A stretch of DNA of 64,000 bases from assembly GCA_918807975.1 (NCBI GenBank), contig OU964925.1, forward strand, positions 27,005,608 through 27,069,607, read 5' to 3'. The translations under genes were made by a program, and so were the position numbers. Source of the DNA: Aplidium turbinatum. Its lineage: Eukaryota; Chordata; Ascidiacea; Aplousobranchia; Polyclinidae. The notes below the pieces were generated by a model, which saw nothing but the letters and a program-made list of their open reading frames with translations, had not been told where the DNA came from and ran no database searches. Of this stretch, positions 1 to 11,365 are shown in pieces (positions within the stretch are counted from its first letter, which is position 1; each line of letters begins with the position of its first letter).

Positions 1-1260
1 TCGTCTTTTCTTTGTTTGAATTCAACAATATGTACAATGATTGCATTCTAGAGGTATATATTATATACAAACGCAGCTGTAGAAACAGGGATTCAGTCAT
101 GACTTGTGAAAAACAAATAAGCAACATCATGTGGAACGGGAAATCGGGCATGTTACCCAAGAATAAAAAATTACTACCAGCATGTAATACTCAATGATTA
201 CTTTTCAGCATTGCTCTAATACGACCTAAGTCTAACATCAACTTTTCTTTGTTTGTCTGAGTTGTTTTCGTTCTCATTTGATCAATTGTGGTTGTTGACG
301 CTCTTCCACAACTGCCTGTTCCAAAATAAAATACAGGGCACTGGCTTGCTCTGAACAGTGAAGAAATGCTTCAGGTTTGACAGTCTTTGTTGGAGCAAAT
401 TTTCCCACTGCAGACTCGAACAAGAATGTAGTTCTGAAAGCGAAAAAAGCAGAGTAGCCTAATACCGGTAATAATCTACAATTCGTCCATCTGCAATCCT
501 GCATTGTTAGATCCTAGAAAAATTAACAAAACCTTTATTAAAAAATAAAAGTGTTATGCTGCAGTTACTGCAAACGTTTTGCTTCGTAGAACTGGAAACA
601 AAACATCATAAATATATGAAAAAAACAGATTTTTGTAATTAACCTTTTTTCCATTGCAGATAGAGTAGTAAAATGTATTAAGCGCAGATGGGAAATTGGC
701 CATTCCGAACAAGTTGACACCTTGTCCGTCTTTCTATCTCCTTCTTTTACCGAGATATCGCAAACTTCCTGCAAACTATCCCACGCTTCAATTTTTAAAA
801 CTTTTGAGGGCTGCAAACCCTCTAAAAGTCGTCCGATCAAAAAATTTTTTTTTAGATCGGCTGGATGTGACAGAAATCCGATCTGGTTTGACCGCAAGCA
901 TTTTTGATTTCAAAAATCTTGTAAAAATGAAACATTCAAGAATCTAGACTACATACATACACTGAAAGTCACAGTGAGTTATGATAAAGTCAATTCTGGT
1001 AAAGGGAATTCTGGTAAAATTGAGCAAGCTGTTGTTTCACAAACTTTCATGGCTAGTGTTTATTTCATTTTTTTTTTTACATTATTTCAATGTGTTTGGA
1101 CATATGATGTAAGTATTTAAATATTTTTTTTGATAAACTTCTATCAATTGAACGAAAGAAACTACTGCGATGGCTCTTGCCCTGGTAGAAGACACTGATA
1201 TTTCGAGTGTGTTTGCTTACCTTCATGAAGTTAGCCAAAACTCAGTAAGTTGCGTTCCAG
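1..1260. other. No gene recognised; upstream or intronic DNA of the arrestin gene
   Basis: The sequence is AT-rich with scattered short open frames and no recognisable protein. The N-terminal arrestin lobe expected upstream of the exon at 1261 should lie here or left of the window, but I could not identify its exons. A short frame near 960-1010 reads KVTVSYDKVNSG, vaguely like the first strand of an alpha-arrestin, but it has no start codon or convincing splice sites. Confidence 0.4.
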
Positions 1261-1415
1261 CTCTTCTACAAACCATTGCACGTTAAAGGAAGGGGCCAAG
1301 ATGACTGCTGCCTGTGCTGCTATAAAGTCAACGCTAAAATCGACCTGACTTTGGACAAAAGTGCTTATGCTCCTGGTGACAGAGTGTTGATCAATGGGAA
1401 CATCGAAAATGGATG
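1261..1415 (+). CDS. Alpha-arrestin exon (start of C-lobe)
   Basis: An acceptor (gcgttccag) precedes the frame and the donor is GTACGG. It encodes LFYKPLHVKGRGQDDCCLCC followed by YKVNAKIDLTLDKSAYAPGD, the usual lead-in to the arrestin C domain. It ends after two bases of a codon, completed by the first base of the next exon. Confidence 0.8.
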
Positions 1416-4400
1416 GTACGGTTTTGAAAACTAATCTTGACACCTACTTTTACTTCAAGAGTGGTTTGTTACCGTACGTTTTAAAAATATCTGCAAACAT
1501 GCAATGACGGTGCCGTTCTGTTGTCACTTACTGCTCAGTGTGACGGTGACCCGTAGTAAATGCTGGTAATTTGCCGAGCATAGAACGTTTATTGATAAAC
1601 TGTTTTCATTCGAAAGCCATAATCTTTGTAAAATTTACTTTTGATAAAGCATTTTTTGGCCTTTTAGTTATCCAGAAGTAAAAATCCTCTTTTATTTTTC
1701 ATCATCTTCAGTCAAAGTGTACTTCCCTTCTTGATGACATTATGCCAAAAAACCACTTGCTATGGAAAACGGTCTGGTTTCTCCTTCACGTCATCCGGGA
1801 ACTTAAAGTCGAGGGAAAAAGTTGTAGAAATTTGTAACTGGAGAGGGCATCCCATATCGATTCAATCAAGGAAGAAATTTCAAAATGAACCGACACTTAC
1901 TATTCCTATGGTTGTCGCTTCAGCGTTACGAAATTGCAAATTCATCAGTGTTTCATACTTTATTAAAGTAGGTTGCCTTATGTTAGTTGTTTGAGACTAG
2001 TGTCTGCTTCTCATTATGAATTTTGTATTGTCGCTTCTGTAGCGAAGCCCCCTCTTAAAAGATTTTAAAATTCCGGTGTCCATTCTACCATTTCAGATTC
2101 AAGAGCTGTCATATAAAAAGTTGAGAACAACGCTTAACCGCACCGGATACAACTCTGTATAAAAACACGATATATTACCTTAATGACTAGCTTCTGACTA
2201 TTTTTGAAAAGCTACACTATTTAGATTACTTTAAAAATCACGAAGATGATACTTAACATGTCGGAGAATCTGTTACTCAAAATATCCCATTCTGCCTACG
2301 CTCCATGTATTCAGATGTTGTTGCATTTTTTTTTAGTTCAAGGTTACCATGAAAGGGTTCGGTTCAGTTGACGTGCCTTTAAATCCCGTAGACATTGTGA
2401 TAGGCCATCGGTCCTTGCCTTCATACGATGACATGAATGCTTATAGTATACCCTCTTCATCAACTGTCCCTACAGGTGAGTTTGTTTCCTATGCATGGAT
2501 TTCCCTAGTCGGTCAATTCGCTGATATATATCCGAAGATTGGGGCCCCGTGCGATTTGCGTCTGCATCAAAGTGTTAGTTTATCCCAAATATGGTTTTGT
2601 TATCGCGATAATTAGGTGTTGCTGCCTTTAAGTTGCTGTTAATGGTAACTCATTTTGTATCATTGGTGAAATGATAGTACGCCAGAACGAGTATGTTGTG
2701 AAATATGGTTGATTCACTGTATGTCTAGCTGCATTTACTGCTGTCGTTTATAGTTCTAGCTGTCTGTACACCAGAGTCGGATCAATTGCACAGTTTTCAG
2801 TTCAATTACACCATCATTTGTTTTTGATTACTTTAGTTATTGTACTTTAGTTACAATTACATTGTTTTGAAATTTTCAAATTTTAATTGCAATTACTTCC
2901 AAATATGATAAAATCGTTAATGTCCAACGATCGAATCGAATGAAAATGGAAGACGCCATACTCGAGTTTCACCCTTGTTTGGGATCATCAGTGGTGCATA
3001 TCCAATTATTATCCATGTGTCTTAAGTGGAAATCCAACTTCCAACTTGATGGGAATTGTGAAAAGTTCCCACGTGATTGGAAATTGAACCTCCGTCGAGA
3101 TATTTTACTGTGGTGTCCAGTATGCCGTTCTTAACCAAGTCGAAAACGTCCACGATTTCTATCAAGCTGAAGTTCGCTTTCCGCTCAAGACGCATGGATA
3201 CGCACCAATGATGATCCCAAACAAGGGTGAAACTCGAGTATGGCGTCTTCCATTTTCGTTCAATCGGGACATTAATGATTTTACAAATTTCCACTGTAAG
3301 TAATTACACATTTCAATTACAAAAACTTCATGTTTCCATATTTATGTTCATCGATGATCTTTTACAGTTTGATTTGATCAAAAACAAGTACGGTAGAATT
3401 GCATTTGATAAAGATTATCTTGTAATATAGAAGTTCCTTTGAACCCCAGCTATAGCGGTTCAACAAGAGTGCTGATATGCGTGCAACTTACCAAATATGA
3501 TATAATTGTAATTTGGACTAAAATTTTAAAATTGCAAATACAATTACACCACATCAAAACGTCTCAATTACAAATGTAATTGCAATTACATGAAAATGTG
3601 TAATTAATTATTTTCAATTATAATTGTAATTGATCCAACTCCGGTGGTTACCGCACTTTGATCCACCTGTATGGCAACATAGTTAAACTTTTGCAGGTTA
3701 CGCTAAATCAAATACTGCCGTTACGTCACATCTTTCGTTGGCATTGATAGATTTCCAGTTATTCAAGAGATAGCAACTTGCGTCCTTTGTTTGTCTTCCA
3801 ACTTTGTAATGTTGACAGTTGATTTTTGGAAGAAATAATTCTCGGAAGAAAAGCGCGTTTGTGTAATCTTGTTCCAAAGCCATGCTTGCACCCCGATTGC
3901 AAATGTCTTTGTTATACTGTTTCAACGTTTGTAGACGTTATTTAAATGCGAAAAAGGAGTAGTTTGGTGGTTTAGCCAAATACTGTATGGTTCGTTAAAC
4001 ACCTATTTTCAGCATGTATTATCCCAGGCAGCAAATCAGCCATTTTTTACATTGAATCAACGTCTGCGGACGTTGAATGTAAGAATGTCTGATTTGCCGT
4101 CTGGGATCTTTCTAACCGTGCGATCAATTTATTGTGTTTGCATTCGTGTAAGTTTTGTTTTTCATCATTTACTGTTGAACTTAAACACGGGCGCAAGCTA
4201 TGGCTACTGTACCAGTGGCTATGAGCATTGGGCACTGGGCAGGAGAGATTACCTAGAATGATAGAGATACTACCAGATTGTTAAAAGTACGTCTGATCAT
4301 GACATTGTATTGATTGAACGTTTTGAGGTTTGGCTTAGGAAGGTGACAAGTGATACACGCCGCACGGCACGAAATATCATGCACACTGCCACACTCACAC

Positions 4401-4928
4401 ATGCGTAACTTGCACGAACAATGCCAACCACTCCTGAGCAATAAAATACATCCTTTTTCGTTACATATCTTCACTTCAACTACCGCATTAAGTGTGAGAG
4501 CGTTGCCACTATAGTAGTTTTAAACATGCTTGATCTTTTTACCGTGCGCTATTTTTGAAGCTATAGTTTTTCTAAAACTTTTGTAAAAATGTCATGAGCA
4601 CAACCCAGACAGAAAAATCCGTCATTTTTCCATTGATTCAACATCTGGAAGACGTTGAATCAATGGAAAATTGACGGATTTTGGCGTTAGGAAAGAATTG
4701 CAGGTTGCACTTTGCAATCATCGAGATACGTGATATTTTTGTTATTGTCCAGCTCCTCATCTGGACGAGACGAACTTGCCTCTTTATTTCCCACCTCCGG
4801 GGCTCAGAGGAAGTGATTTGGTGGAAGTACATATTCACGCAAACGATGCTCCTCCTCCGAGTTACGTGGAAGCAACATCCGCTCCTCCAGATCCTTTAGG
4901 TCTTGGAAACGACATGACTCGAGTGTAA
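1261..4928 (+). CDS. Alpha-arrestin (ARRDC-like), 3' half of gene, four exons
   Basis: Joined exons 1261-1415, 1712-1967, 2337-2475 and 4753-4928 give one open frame with matching phases at all three junctions. The product reads from the end of the N-lobe through the arrestin C-lobe (DLTLDKSAYAPGDRVLINGN, then ISVSYFIKFKVTMKGFGSVD with DVPLNPVDIVIG) to a proline-rich tail with PPPSY, a PPxY motif. Alpha-arrestins use such motifs to recruit NEDD4-type WW-domain ubiquitin ligases to membrane cargo; that role is family knowledge. The CCLCC run at the start of the C-lobe matches the cysteine cluster of ARRDC2/3/4-type proteins. The N-lobe exons were not found, so the gene is partial. The internal class (ARRDC1-5) is not resolved. 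Confidence 0.85.
1712..1967 (+). CDS. Alpha-arrestin exon (C-lobe)
   Basis: Acceptor atcttcag and donor GTAGGT. It encodes LMTLCQKTTCYGKRSG through ISVSYFIK, typical arrestin C-lobe strands. The exon starts with one base that completes the split codon and ends in phase 0. Confidence 0.85.
2337..2475 (+). CDS. Alpha-arrestin exon (end of C-lobe)
   Basis: A T-run acceptor (ttttttttag) and a GTGAGT donor bound the exon. It encodes FKVTMKGFGSVDVPLNPVD and the SYDDMNAYS linker. The exon ends in phase 1, matching the last exon. Confidence 0.88.
2952..3000 (-). ncRNA. Hammerhead-ribozyme-like motif (probably decayed)
   Basis: On the minus strand: CTGATGA, then CCC-loop-GGG as stem II, then GAAA, the palindrome CTCGAG as a minimal stem III, then TA and TGGCG, which pairs with the upstream ACCA side only with a bulge. 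The normally G-C first pair of stem II is T/T, so activity is doubtful. A second copy faces it at 3199-3247. Confidence 0.35.
3199..3247 (+). ncRNA. Hammerhead-like motif, second inverted copy, core mutated
   Basis: Same layout as the copy at 2952-3000 (stem II CCC/GGG, GAAA, CTCGAG, TATGGCG), but the core reads ATGATGA instead of CTGATGA, which loses an essential core base. The two copies form the arms of a central inverted repeat. Confidence 0.3.
4023..4105. mobile_element. Palindromic MITE copy (about 80 bp)
   Basis: Ends are CCCAGGCAGCAAATC and GATTTGCCGTCTGGG, with a central palindrome around AACGTCTGCGGACGTT. It belongs to the dispersed family described in the findings and sits in the arrestin intron. 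Confidence 0.8.
4604..4690. mobile_element. Palindromic MITE copy
   Basis: CCCAGACAGAAAAATCCGTC starts the copy and a near-perfect palindrome follows to TTGACGGATTTTGG. The last few bases on the right are worn. It ends close to the acceptor of the last arrestin exon. Confidence 0.75.
4753..4928 (+). CDS. Alpha-arrestin last exon with PPxY tail and stop
   Basis: The acceptor is ttattgtccag. The exon encodes LYFPPPGL, then NDAPPPSYVEATSAPPDP, and stops with TAA at 4926-4928. PPPSY is the WW-binding PPxY motif. A palindromic MITE ends about 60 bases upstream of the acceptor. Confidence 0.88.
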
Positions 4929-5735
4929 ATTTGTTGAAACAAATTTTATCGTGTTTTTGGACAAGAAATCAACATAAAGCAACATTGCTTTAACGTCGGT
5001 GTTGATCAAAGTCACAATCGCACTCTGCGATGTGGCCTCTGGGGATTTTATCTATCATTGTTAACTGCAAAGTGATCATACTCCACATTGATAAATTCGA
5101 AATACTGCTGCTTTCTAATGTATAATACACTGGAGGGAATGGCAGCAGCGTCACGTGCCCTTCCCCCCCCCCGTACTCTTAAGACTTTGGGTCGGTTTCA
5201 TCATATCTCTACCAACAGCTACGGCCGAATGGATTGGGGTGTGTACGACTGTGCTGGTGCAAAATCGAAGGCGTCAGAAATCAGAATAACGGTCACATGA
5301 CAAGTGTGAAAACCTTGTGACCAATTGAAGAATCTTGGGTCTGCAATGTCACTCAGTTCTTCTTAAAACTTTAAAACAAAGCTTCTGTTGGATTTGCGTT
5401 TGAAAACCAAAGAACATGTTGTATGACGTTCCAAAAACAATTATTTTTGCTTCTGAAAACCGTAGCAGAAATATTATAATTGTTTGAAATCAATTAAAAA
5501 GTATTAAAATTTCATCGTAATTACAGAACATTTAGATCCAAGCGTTGTTCTTTCCCAACAGTGTTGTAGCCTATCATTGTTTTTGCTACGTTAACACCTA
5601 ACTTGTGGTTGAATCAATTCGATTTTGTTTTATTTGGATTTCAAACGAACCAGAAGTTATACAACGACTGGTCCATCTCGGTTTTATTGCCCGTAATGTC
5701 TGCGCAACAAAACGTGTTGCTTGCTAATATTTAAA
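4929..5735. other. 3' flank of the arrestin gene, no gene seen
   Basis: AT-rich sequence with a short C-run near 5155 and ATTAAA-type hexamers near 5490-5510 that could serve the arrestin transcript. A 70-aa frame at 5088-5300 resembles nothing I recognise and has no supporting splice sites. Confidence 0.4.
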
Positions 5736-5826
5736 CCCAGATGGCAAAATCCGTCATTTTTACATTTTGTCATTTTTACAACGTCTGCAGACGTTGAATC
5801 AATGTAAAAATGACGGATTTTCTGTA
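5736..5826. mobile_element. Palindromic MITE copy
   Basis: CCCAGATGGCAAAATCCGTC on the left and the matching TGACGGATTTTCTG on the right, with centre AACGTCTGCAGACGTT. The left arm contains a short internal duplication. Confidence 0.75.
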
Positions 5827-6189
5827 CATATAGAAAGTTGGTGAAATGATCAATGCACTCTTTTCAATAGACAGCATTTAATGGTCATCAAAAACCCAAG
5901 AGATGTGTGCTCACACATTGATTCTATGTCTGATCAACGTTAAAGCTGCACATCAATGCACACGTTTTGCGGATCAGAATCGCAAGTCATTGAAACAGTC
6001 ATAAAGTACTATTGCTTTTTATCTCCGTTTTAACATCGTAAACTTTAACCTTTGCTTTTTTATTGCCACTTCATACGCTTGCTGTGGTCTATCTAATGTG
6101 CACTAATTTTTCATTACTATTGTCACTATCTTTCATCACAATTTTCTTTTTATCTTCTCATTGTGTCGATTCATGCAAGTTGCTCCACT

Positions 6190-6334
6190 GCCCTAAGAAT
6201 GTAGGTGTGCGTCTATTGTCAGACAGCAAATCAGTCGTTTTTTACATTGTTCTCAATGTCTGCAGATGCTGAATGAATGTAAAAAACGATTAATTTGCTG
6301 TCTGACAAGAGATACACACCTACATTCTTAGGCT
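6190..6334. repeat. 145-bp palindrome with a MITE copy exactly at its centre
   Basis: Outer arms CCTAAGAATGTAGGTGTG and CACACCTACATTCTTAGG enclose a copy of the palindromic MITE (6220-6306, ends CAGACAGCAAATC / TTTGCTGTCTG). The nested symmetry means the whole 145 bases can fold as one hairpin. Confidence 0.7.
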
Positions 6335-6497
6335 AAGGACCAAGCTCTTTTAACATACGTAATCTTTGAAAGTGGATGCTATCGTGCAAAAGTGTATGTC
6401 TTTTGTGCGTTCTCATTGCTTGGTCATTCAAACTTTGTAATTTCAATGCTTTATCGAAAATTAGCTGAAGTCTTGGCTTTCCAAGACATCAAAATCC

Positions 6498-6542
6498 AAG
6501 ACGTCTGTAGACGTTGAATCAATGTAAAAATTTTGCTGCCTG
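6498..6542. mobile_element. Half copy of the palindromic MITE
   Basis: Only the central and right part remains: GACGTCTGTAGACGTTGAATC followed by TTTTGCTGCCTGG would be the full-length right half, here shortened. Confidence 0.55.
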
Positions 6543-6679
6543 GTTTATGACGCCTGAAAGGGTCGTTTTATTTAATGAATTGCTTTTATTCACACAACGA
6601 AATACTGTAATAACATCAATTTTATTACATTGCTGGCGTAAGTTCCCGTACATTGTAGCCTATCAAGATCGTTGCTTGT

Positions 6680-7230
6680 TCGAAGTGATCGTCGTCGTGG
6701 GAGCCTCTGGGGCCGAGGGTCTATCCTTTTACCACCCCAGATTCACGATGTTTCCGGACTACACTGGAAGGCTGCCAGAAAACAGCTAGGCTTTGGTTTC
6801 ATCATCCATGACACGCAGACCTTCCACTCCGTTAGGTGGCTTGAAGATGGAGCAGTCATTGATGATGTGGTCTGCGGTCTGTTCCTCGGCACCACATTCA
6901 CAGGAGGAGGAAGAGGCCATTCCCCATTGGTGCATGGTTGAGCGGAAAATCCCGACGCACGTACGGAGACGGTTGAGGCGCACCCATGCCTGTCTTGGTA
7001 GTGTTAGGGCGATGGGGCCTGTGTCGGCGTCGTGGATGAACGAATAGAGTCTGGTGGTACATGACTTCCATTCAGAATTCCATTTATGGTCCGCCCAAGC
7101 AGCCGCAGAGATGTCTTGTACATCAGCTTTGTTGATAAGAAGTTGAGCGGCTGGCACGAATGGGTGTCTTGATTTCAGTCGACGGGGGTGCTCGTTTGGG
7201 AGACTTCCATTTGCTCGGTTGACTTCCATT
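6680..7230 (-). mobile_element. LINE 3' fragment (non-LTR reverse transcriptase C-terminus)
   Basis: The minus strand encodes a 147-residue frame with LPRQAWVRLNRLRT, then MHQWGMASSSSCECGAEEQT and HIINDC. This is the cysteine-rich C-terminal tail of a non-LTR retrotransposon ORF2. The reverse transcriptase core itself is absent, as in a typical 5'-truncated copy. The same tail type recurs at 48261-48500, and a worn relative lies at about 10320-10830. I place it among Jockey-like clades only tentatively. Confidence 0.7.
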
Positions 7231-7446
7231 CAGAACTTCAAAGTGATAATTGACACTTTCATTGGCTAAAATTGATTCGGGCACGTGAAATCTACAAACG
7301 CGTCTTGGCATTTTATTGCGCCATACATTGAAATCAACTGGCACTCGTAGAGAGTGAACTCCCAAAAAGCAAGTCATTACGAAAATCTCCAGATTGGTGA
7401 GACGTTTTTAATGACCAGACGCGTGTGCTTGGAGCGTCAGTTATAA

Positions 7447-7512
7447 CCCCAGGTAGCAAGATTGTTTCTTTTTTACTGATTTAATGTCTAAAAACGATAA
7501 ATTTTGCGGCTG
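7447..7512. mobile_element. Worn copy of the palindromic MITE
   Basis: CCCCAGGTAGCAAGATTG on the left and ATAAATTTTGCGGCTGAGG on the right. The central palindrome is largely lost. Confidence 0.45.
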
Positions 7513-7849
7513 AGGCAGGCATTTTTTATCTGCTTTGTCTTAATTTTCTACCATTAGTTTCGGTGGTTTGAAAATTTGTAAAATGTTTTGTAAGATACAA
7601 ACACTGGGTGGGAGGTGTCAAAGGCTTCACTTACCTTGTCTAGCTTTTCATTGTTGCCCGTCGAATCTGTTAGAATTAGACATCACGAAGAATCTATGGT
7701 ACATTCATCTTATTTTTTACCTTTAGCTTATTTCAGATAACTAATCTCATTCATCGATTTGCTTGTATGCTTTCATATGCATGTGACTGTGTTATCTGAA
7801 GTTGTATATATGACATACTTGTGTACTGTATAATCCTTTCTGCTGACAG

Positions 7850-7964
7850 ATTTTTGTCACCAATTGAATTGCTTCGAAACGTGTCCATTGATATACTTGA
7901 GATTTCGCTAACGAAGGGACGCAATGCTTTAGTTTGGTTTGAATACATGGTTGGAGATCTCAAG
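7850..7964 (+). CDS. Orphan exon-like block, unknown protein
   Basis: A good acceptor (cctttctgctgacag) and a donor (AAG then GTAGTT) bound an open stretch of 38 codons reading FLSPIELLRNVSIDILEISL, then TKGRNALVWFEYMVGDLK. Base composition and the clean boundaries look coding. I do not recognise the family, and I found no partner exons on either side. It could be a stray exon of a duplicated or dying gene, or part of a gene whose other exons I missed. Confidence 0.3.
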
Positions 7965-8601
7965 GTAGTTCTAGCGAAACGGTGATTATTTACTTACAGT
8001 ATTTCATCAGTAGTAATCAGTGTTCTTCGTCGTACTGAAAATCTTTTGTATTTTGAAGCTTTAATTTTTGATCACGTAAGGTAAGTTTCATCTCATGATG
8101 ATAAAAATCTTTAACGATGTTTTTTTTTTATTCTCTTGGCTTGATTTTGACCAAACCCAGCCAACAAATCATTCAACCACGGATTCGAAAAACTGCTCAG
8201 GAATTAAAATTTATTAAACTAGAAATTTAATATTTCTGCTCATTCCTGTCACTACAGTATGCATAAGTAAGTAGCCTGTGTTAATTATATTAATGAGTAC
8301 GATCTCTGCAAAGCTTGTTGTCTGCGTAGCTTTCTACTCGAGAATCAGTTCTAAACGTTTCGAACTTGAAATTCGATTTGTGATGTGTGTGAGTAGTAGC
8401 TTTCTTATTCACATCGTAAAAACTATTTGGCCACTGCTATGTTAGCGGTAGTCCGTCATCATGCTTTAATACAATTGCTTTTTGTGTTGCTTGGGTTATT
8501 GGTGAGTGTGCGCGCTGACGCTTCATACGTCTTGAAGCCAGATACGAAAGCTCCGTAGCAAGTGGGTTTCTTTAAAAGATATTGCATGCTTTTGATTAAA
8601 T

Positions 8602-9419
8602 CAGGGGTGGGGAACCTTTTTAGTATTGCGGGCCACATAAAATGAAAAATAACACAGGCGGGCCACTAAAATTTCGAAATTTTATTTACAGATAAAAAAT
8701 GCAGCGAAGTAGACAATGATTTATTTCACTTTCACAGCTAGTGAGATGGCTGAAAGTTTTTATTTTTGGTGAGTCGTGTGATGTCTGCTGACACGGAAGA
8801 TGTTGCAACTCTTAACTACACCTCCACGTTTTTATCAGTCAGTCTGGAGCGAAGCCGACTTTTTGTTAGATTCAATTTGGAAAAAAACTGCTCGCAACGG
8901 TAGGTGCTTCCAAACAGAGACACATAGCCTATTTCAAAGCATGTTTCCGCATGACTGGAAAATCATCGGCATTTATGTAGCGTTGATAAAAGTTGAGCAG
9001 TGGAATGTTTTGGTACATTGCTTTCAACGTACCGTCACTCTGTGAGCTCTACTATTTCATGTTGGAAGTTACTAGGAACATCAGTTGCAACCACATTGAA
9101 AAGAGAGGCAAAAATATCTAACTCCATTTCTTTACTCTTTATGTCCAAAAATCTTGCATTAAATGTCTCCATAAGATTGACACATACATAGGCAATGGGT
9201 AGCCTATATTTGGCTGTTGTAGAAAGCTTTTGCTCTTGCAAGGTAGGAAAATGTGCGGTGTTATTGTTTTCAAGTTGTACTTTCCACAGGTAATTTAGCT
9301 TCAAATGATTTCACTTTTGCAAAAGAAAAAAAAAAATTTTTACGAAATTTTGACGCGGGCCACATAGAACAGTTACGCAGGCCGCATTCGGCCCGCGGGC
9401 CGCAGGTTCCCCACCCCTG
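8602..9419 (-). mobile_element. hAT element, 818 bp, perfect 8-bp TSD
   Basis: Terminal inverted repeats CAGGGGTGGGGAACC and GGTTCCCCACCCCTG are flanked by the duplication GATTAAAT (8594-8601 and 9420-9427). The minus strand keeps part of a hAT transposase of the GTF2IRD2/ZBED type (HFPTLQEQKLS, then FNARFLDIKSKEMELDIFAS). The rest of the transposase is missing, so this is a deletion derivative. GGGCCAC motifs repeat near both ends. Confidence 0.88.
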
Positions 9420-9427
9420 GATTAAAT

Positions 9428-10315
9428 GATGGAAAATTGATCAATTTTTCACTTTTTACTTGGACGTAAATTTAAATTTTAACAACCGCGTCCGCCATCG
9501 TTAATCTATCTACTGTATAAACTGCGGTAAAAAAAATATGGCGAGATTCAGGCTGCTTTCTACTATCTCTTAGATTTAGTCCGAAGAAACGTTTACCACC
9601 TGAACAGTGTTCATAGCTTCAGAGGCACAAACAAAAAGCAATCCAGCGTCTCATTAGCGCAGTGGCAACATTACGTTGTAAGCTAAAAGAAACACGATTT
9701 AGTATATAAGTTTGTACGTCACACTAGCAGAAGTAGTTTCGTATGGCATTCTCACACGTGTGACCACCGGGTAGTGGCACAAGTGAAAATAGTTCATTTA
9801 CGAAAAAGAGGGACGAACGTTTAAGAAAGTGATCTTTTCATTTTCTTGTTTTCGTGAAGCACACTCCTTTTTTCCTTCTACGTAAATTCTTTCGTGTGAG
9901 ACAGGATTGTTCAGATTCCAGGGCAGGTGATGGAAAGCCAGGTTAGTGTAGCTTCATTTAGTTCTGCTGGGGATAGTAGAAGTAGGGGATTGCCTACTCA
10001 AAAATAAGGTGGACGACTGGAGGGTCATAGTGTTATGACAAAATTTGGTGCAACTGCAGCTTAAGTTCTACCGCCATATGTCGCATACCCAGGTGCAGCG
10101 TATGTGATCTGGCTGCATGTGTGTCAACCAACCGTGTAGGTTATTACCAGAATAAATGCATGAAAATATGTGATATCATGTTTATGTACCGGTAATACTT
10201 TATGATACTAGTCATAATAATGCAGCAATAGATTTTGCGCTGCAGTAGTAACAGTAAGTTAGTTAGCCTCACACTGCAGTAGCAAGGTTCTACCGATGTT
10301 TTAGCATCTCAAACC
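9428..10315. other. Intergenic, no gene seen
   Basis: No coding stretch stands out. The motif CTGGAGGGTCAT at about 10017 has an inverted partner (ATGACCCTCCAG) near 10398-10409, which may mark a small worn DNA element overlapping the LINE remnant. Confidence 0.35.
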
Positions 10316-10319
10316 TCAC

Positions 10320-10830
10320 TCAAAATATAGCATTTCATTTGATAAAAATAAATTTACGTAAAAGCTTTTTGCAGTTCTACCAATTTTTAAATTTTGCAAT
10401 GACCCTCCAGCTGTCCATATTGCAAGATATGGACTGAATAAAGCGAGTCGTCCCAGTATTCCACTGTTCCTAAGTTCTGCTAACCATGTATTCCATTTTG
10501 CGTCTTGTAAATAGACATTCAAGAACGACATGGCCAGCGGATTGTTCCTCCGCACCGCTTTCGTTAGCCAATGGAAGCGGAAGACTCCTGATTGAATTCG
10601 ATTGCGCTTGACCCAAGTCGGCCAGGATAGGTTCACACAACACAAAGATGGCGGCGAACCACTGCGGGTGAGGTATAAGGAGGGACTAAGGAGTCTGATT
10701 TTGGTGGCACACCATGCTTACTTCCAACTGTCTTCAGTATAGGTTAATGTGCTGCGCTGGTGGTGTATCAATTCTAGGATAGCTGGTACAAAGGGATGTC
10801 TTGGCTTCAGTCGCTAGAGAGATTTTTGAG
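10320..10830 (-). mobile_element. Worn LINE 3' fragment
   Basis: The minus strand encodes LSWPTWVKRNRIQSGVFRF and, upstream near 10790-10810, RHPFVPA-like codons. Both match segments of the better preserved LINE tail at 6680-7230 (RHPFVPAAQLL, then LPRQAWVRLNRLRT). Frames are interrupted. Confidence 0.5.
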
Positions 10831-11365
10831 GTGAGATGTGGAGCAAAGTAGGATTTTTTACCGGCATAGCCTGTGTAAAATGGCTCACTTCTGTAACAGC
10901 TTCAATCAATCAATGGTTTACTTGCCAGGAACAGCACGTTTAAAATATGCACGTAAGGCCTACTGTAGCCTACACTGCAAAAGTTGTAGGCTACAAAATT
11001 CCCGTACTAACAGGGAGATAATGAGACTATCATATGGTCTACTAGAAAACTAGGCTATAGTAAACATCTAACAACAATATCTAACTACGACACTTTTTTT
11101 TTATTGCTTGACTTGCTTAAAATAATATTTGGCATTTTTTCTCTGATTTGACAGTTTTTCTACGTGCATTTGGCTTTTTTTGAAATTTGGGTCTGGCAAC
11201 CTTGCTTGAGAGCAGAGACAGAGTGATTGTTTTCACTTACCTTATCTCAGCATACCGTAGCAACAGCTCACACTAGAAAATGTCTGGTATTTTGTTGAAA
11301 TTCTAATCTACAAAAGTTAAAGATGTAGTCTGGCACTGAACATAGAGTCAACAGATCAAATACAA

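Larger units (their letters stand above)
2772..3648. mobile_element. hAT-like MITE with ends GAGTCGGATCAATT / TTGATCCAACTC
   Basis: The ends are inverted (CAGAGTCGGATCAATTGCA against AATTGATCCAACTCCGG) and the subterminal sequence is full of ATTACAATT-type motifs. I saw no clean target duplication. The centre (about 2935-3263) is a separate inverted repeat of roughly 60 bases per arm that carries hammerhead-like motifs. The whole lies in the last long intron of the arrestin gene. Confidence 0.55.

Noticed and set aside
6793-7047. Plus-strand ORFs over the LINE fragment
   Set aside because: They mirror the minus-strand LINE tail, which carries recognisable motifs.
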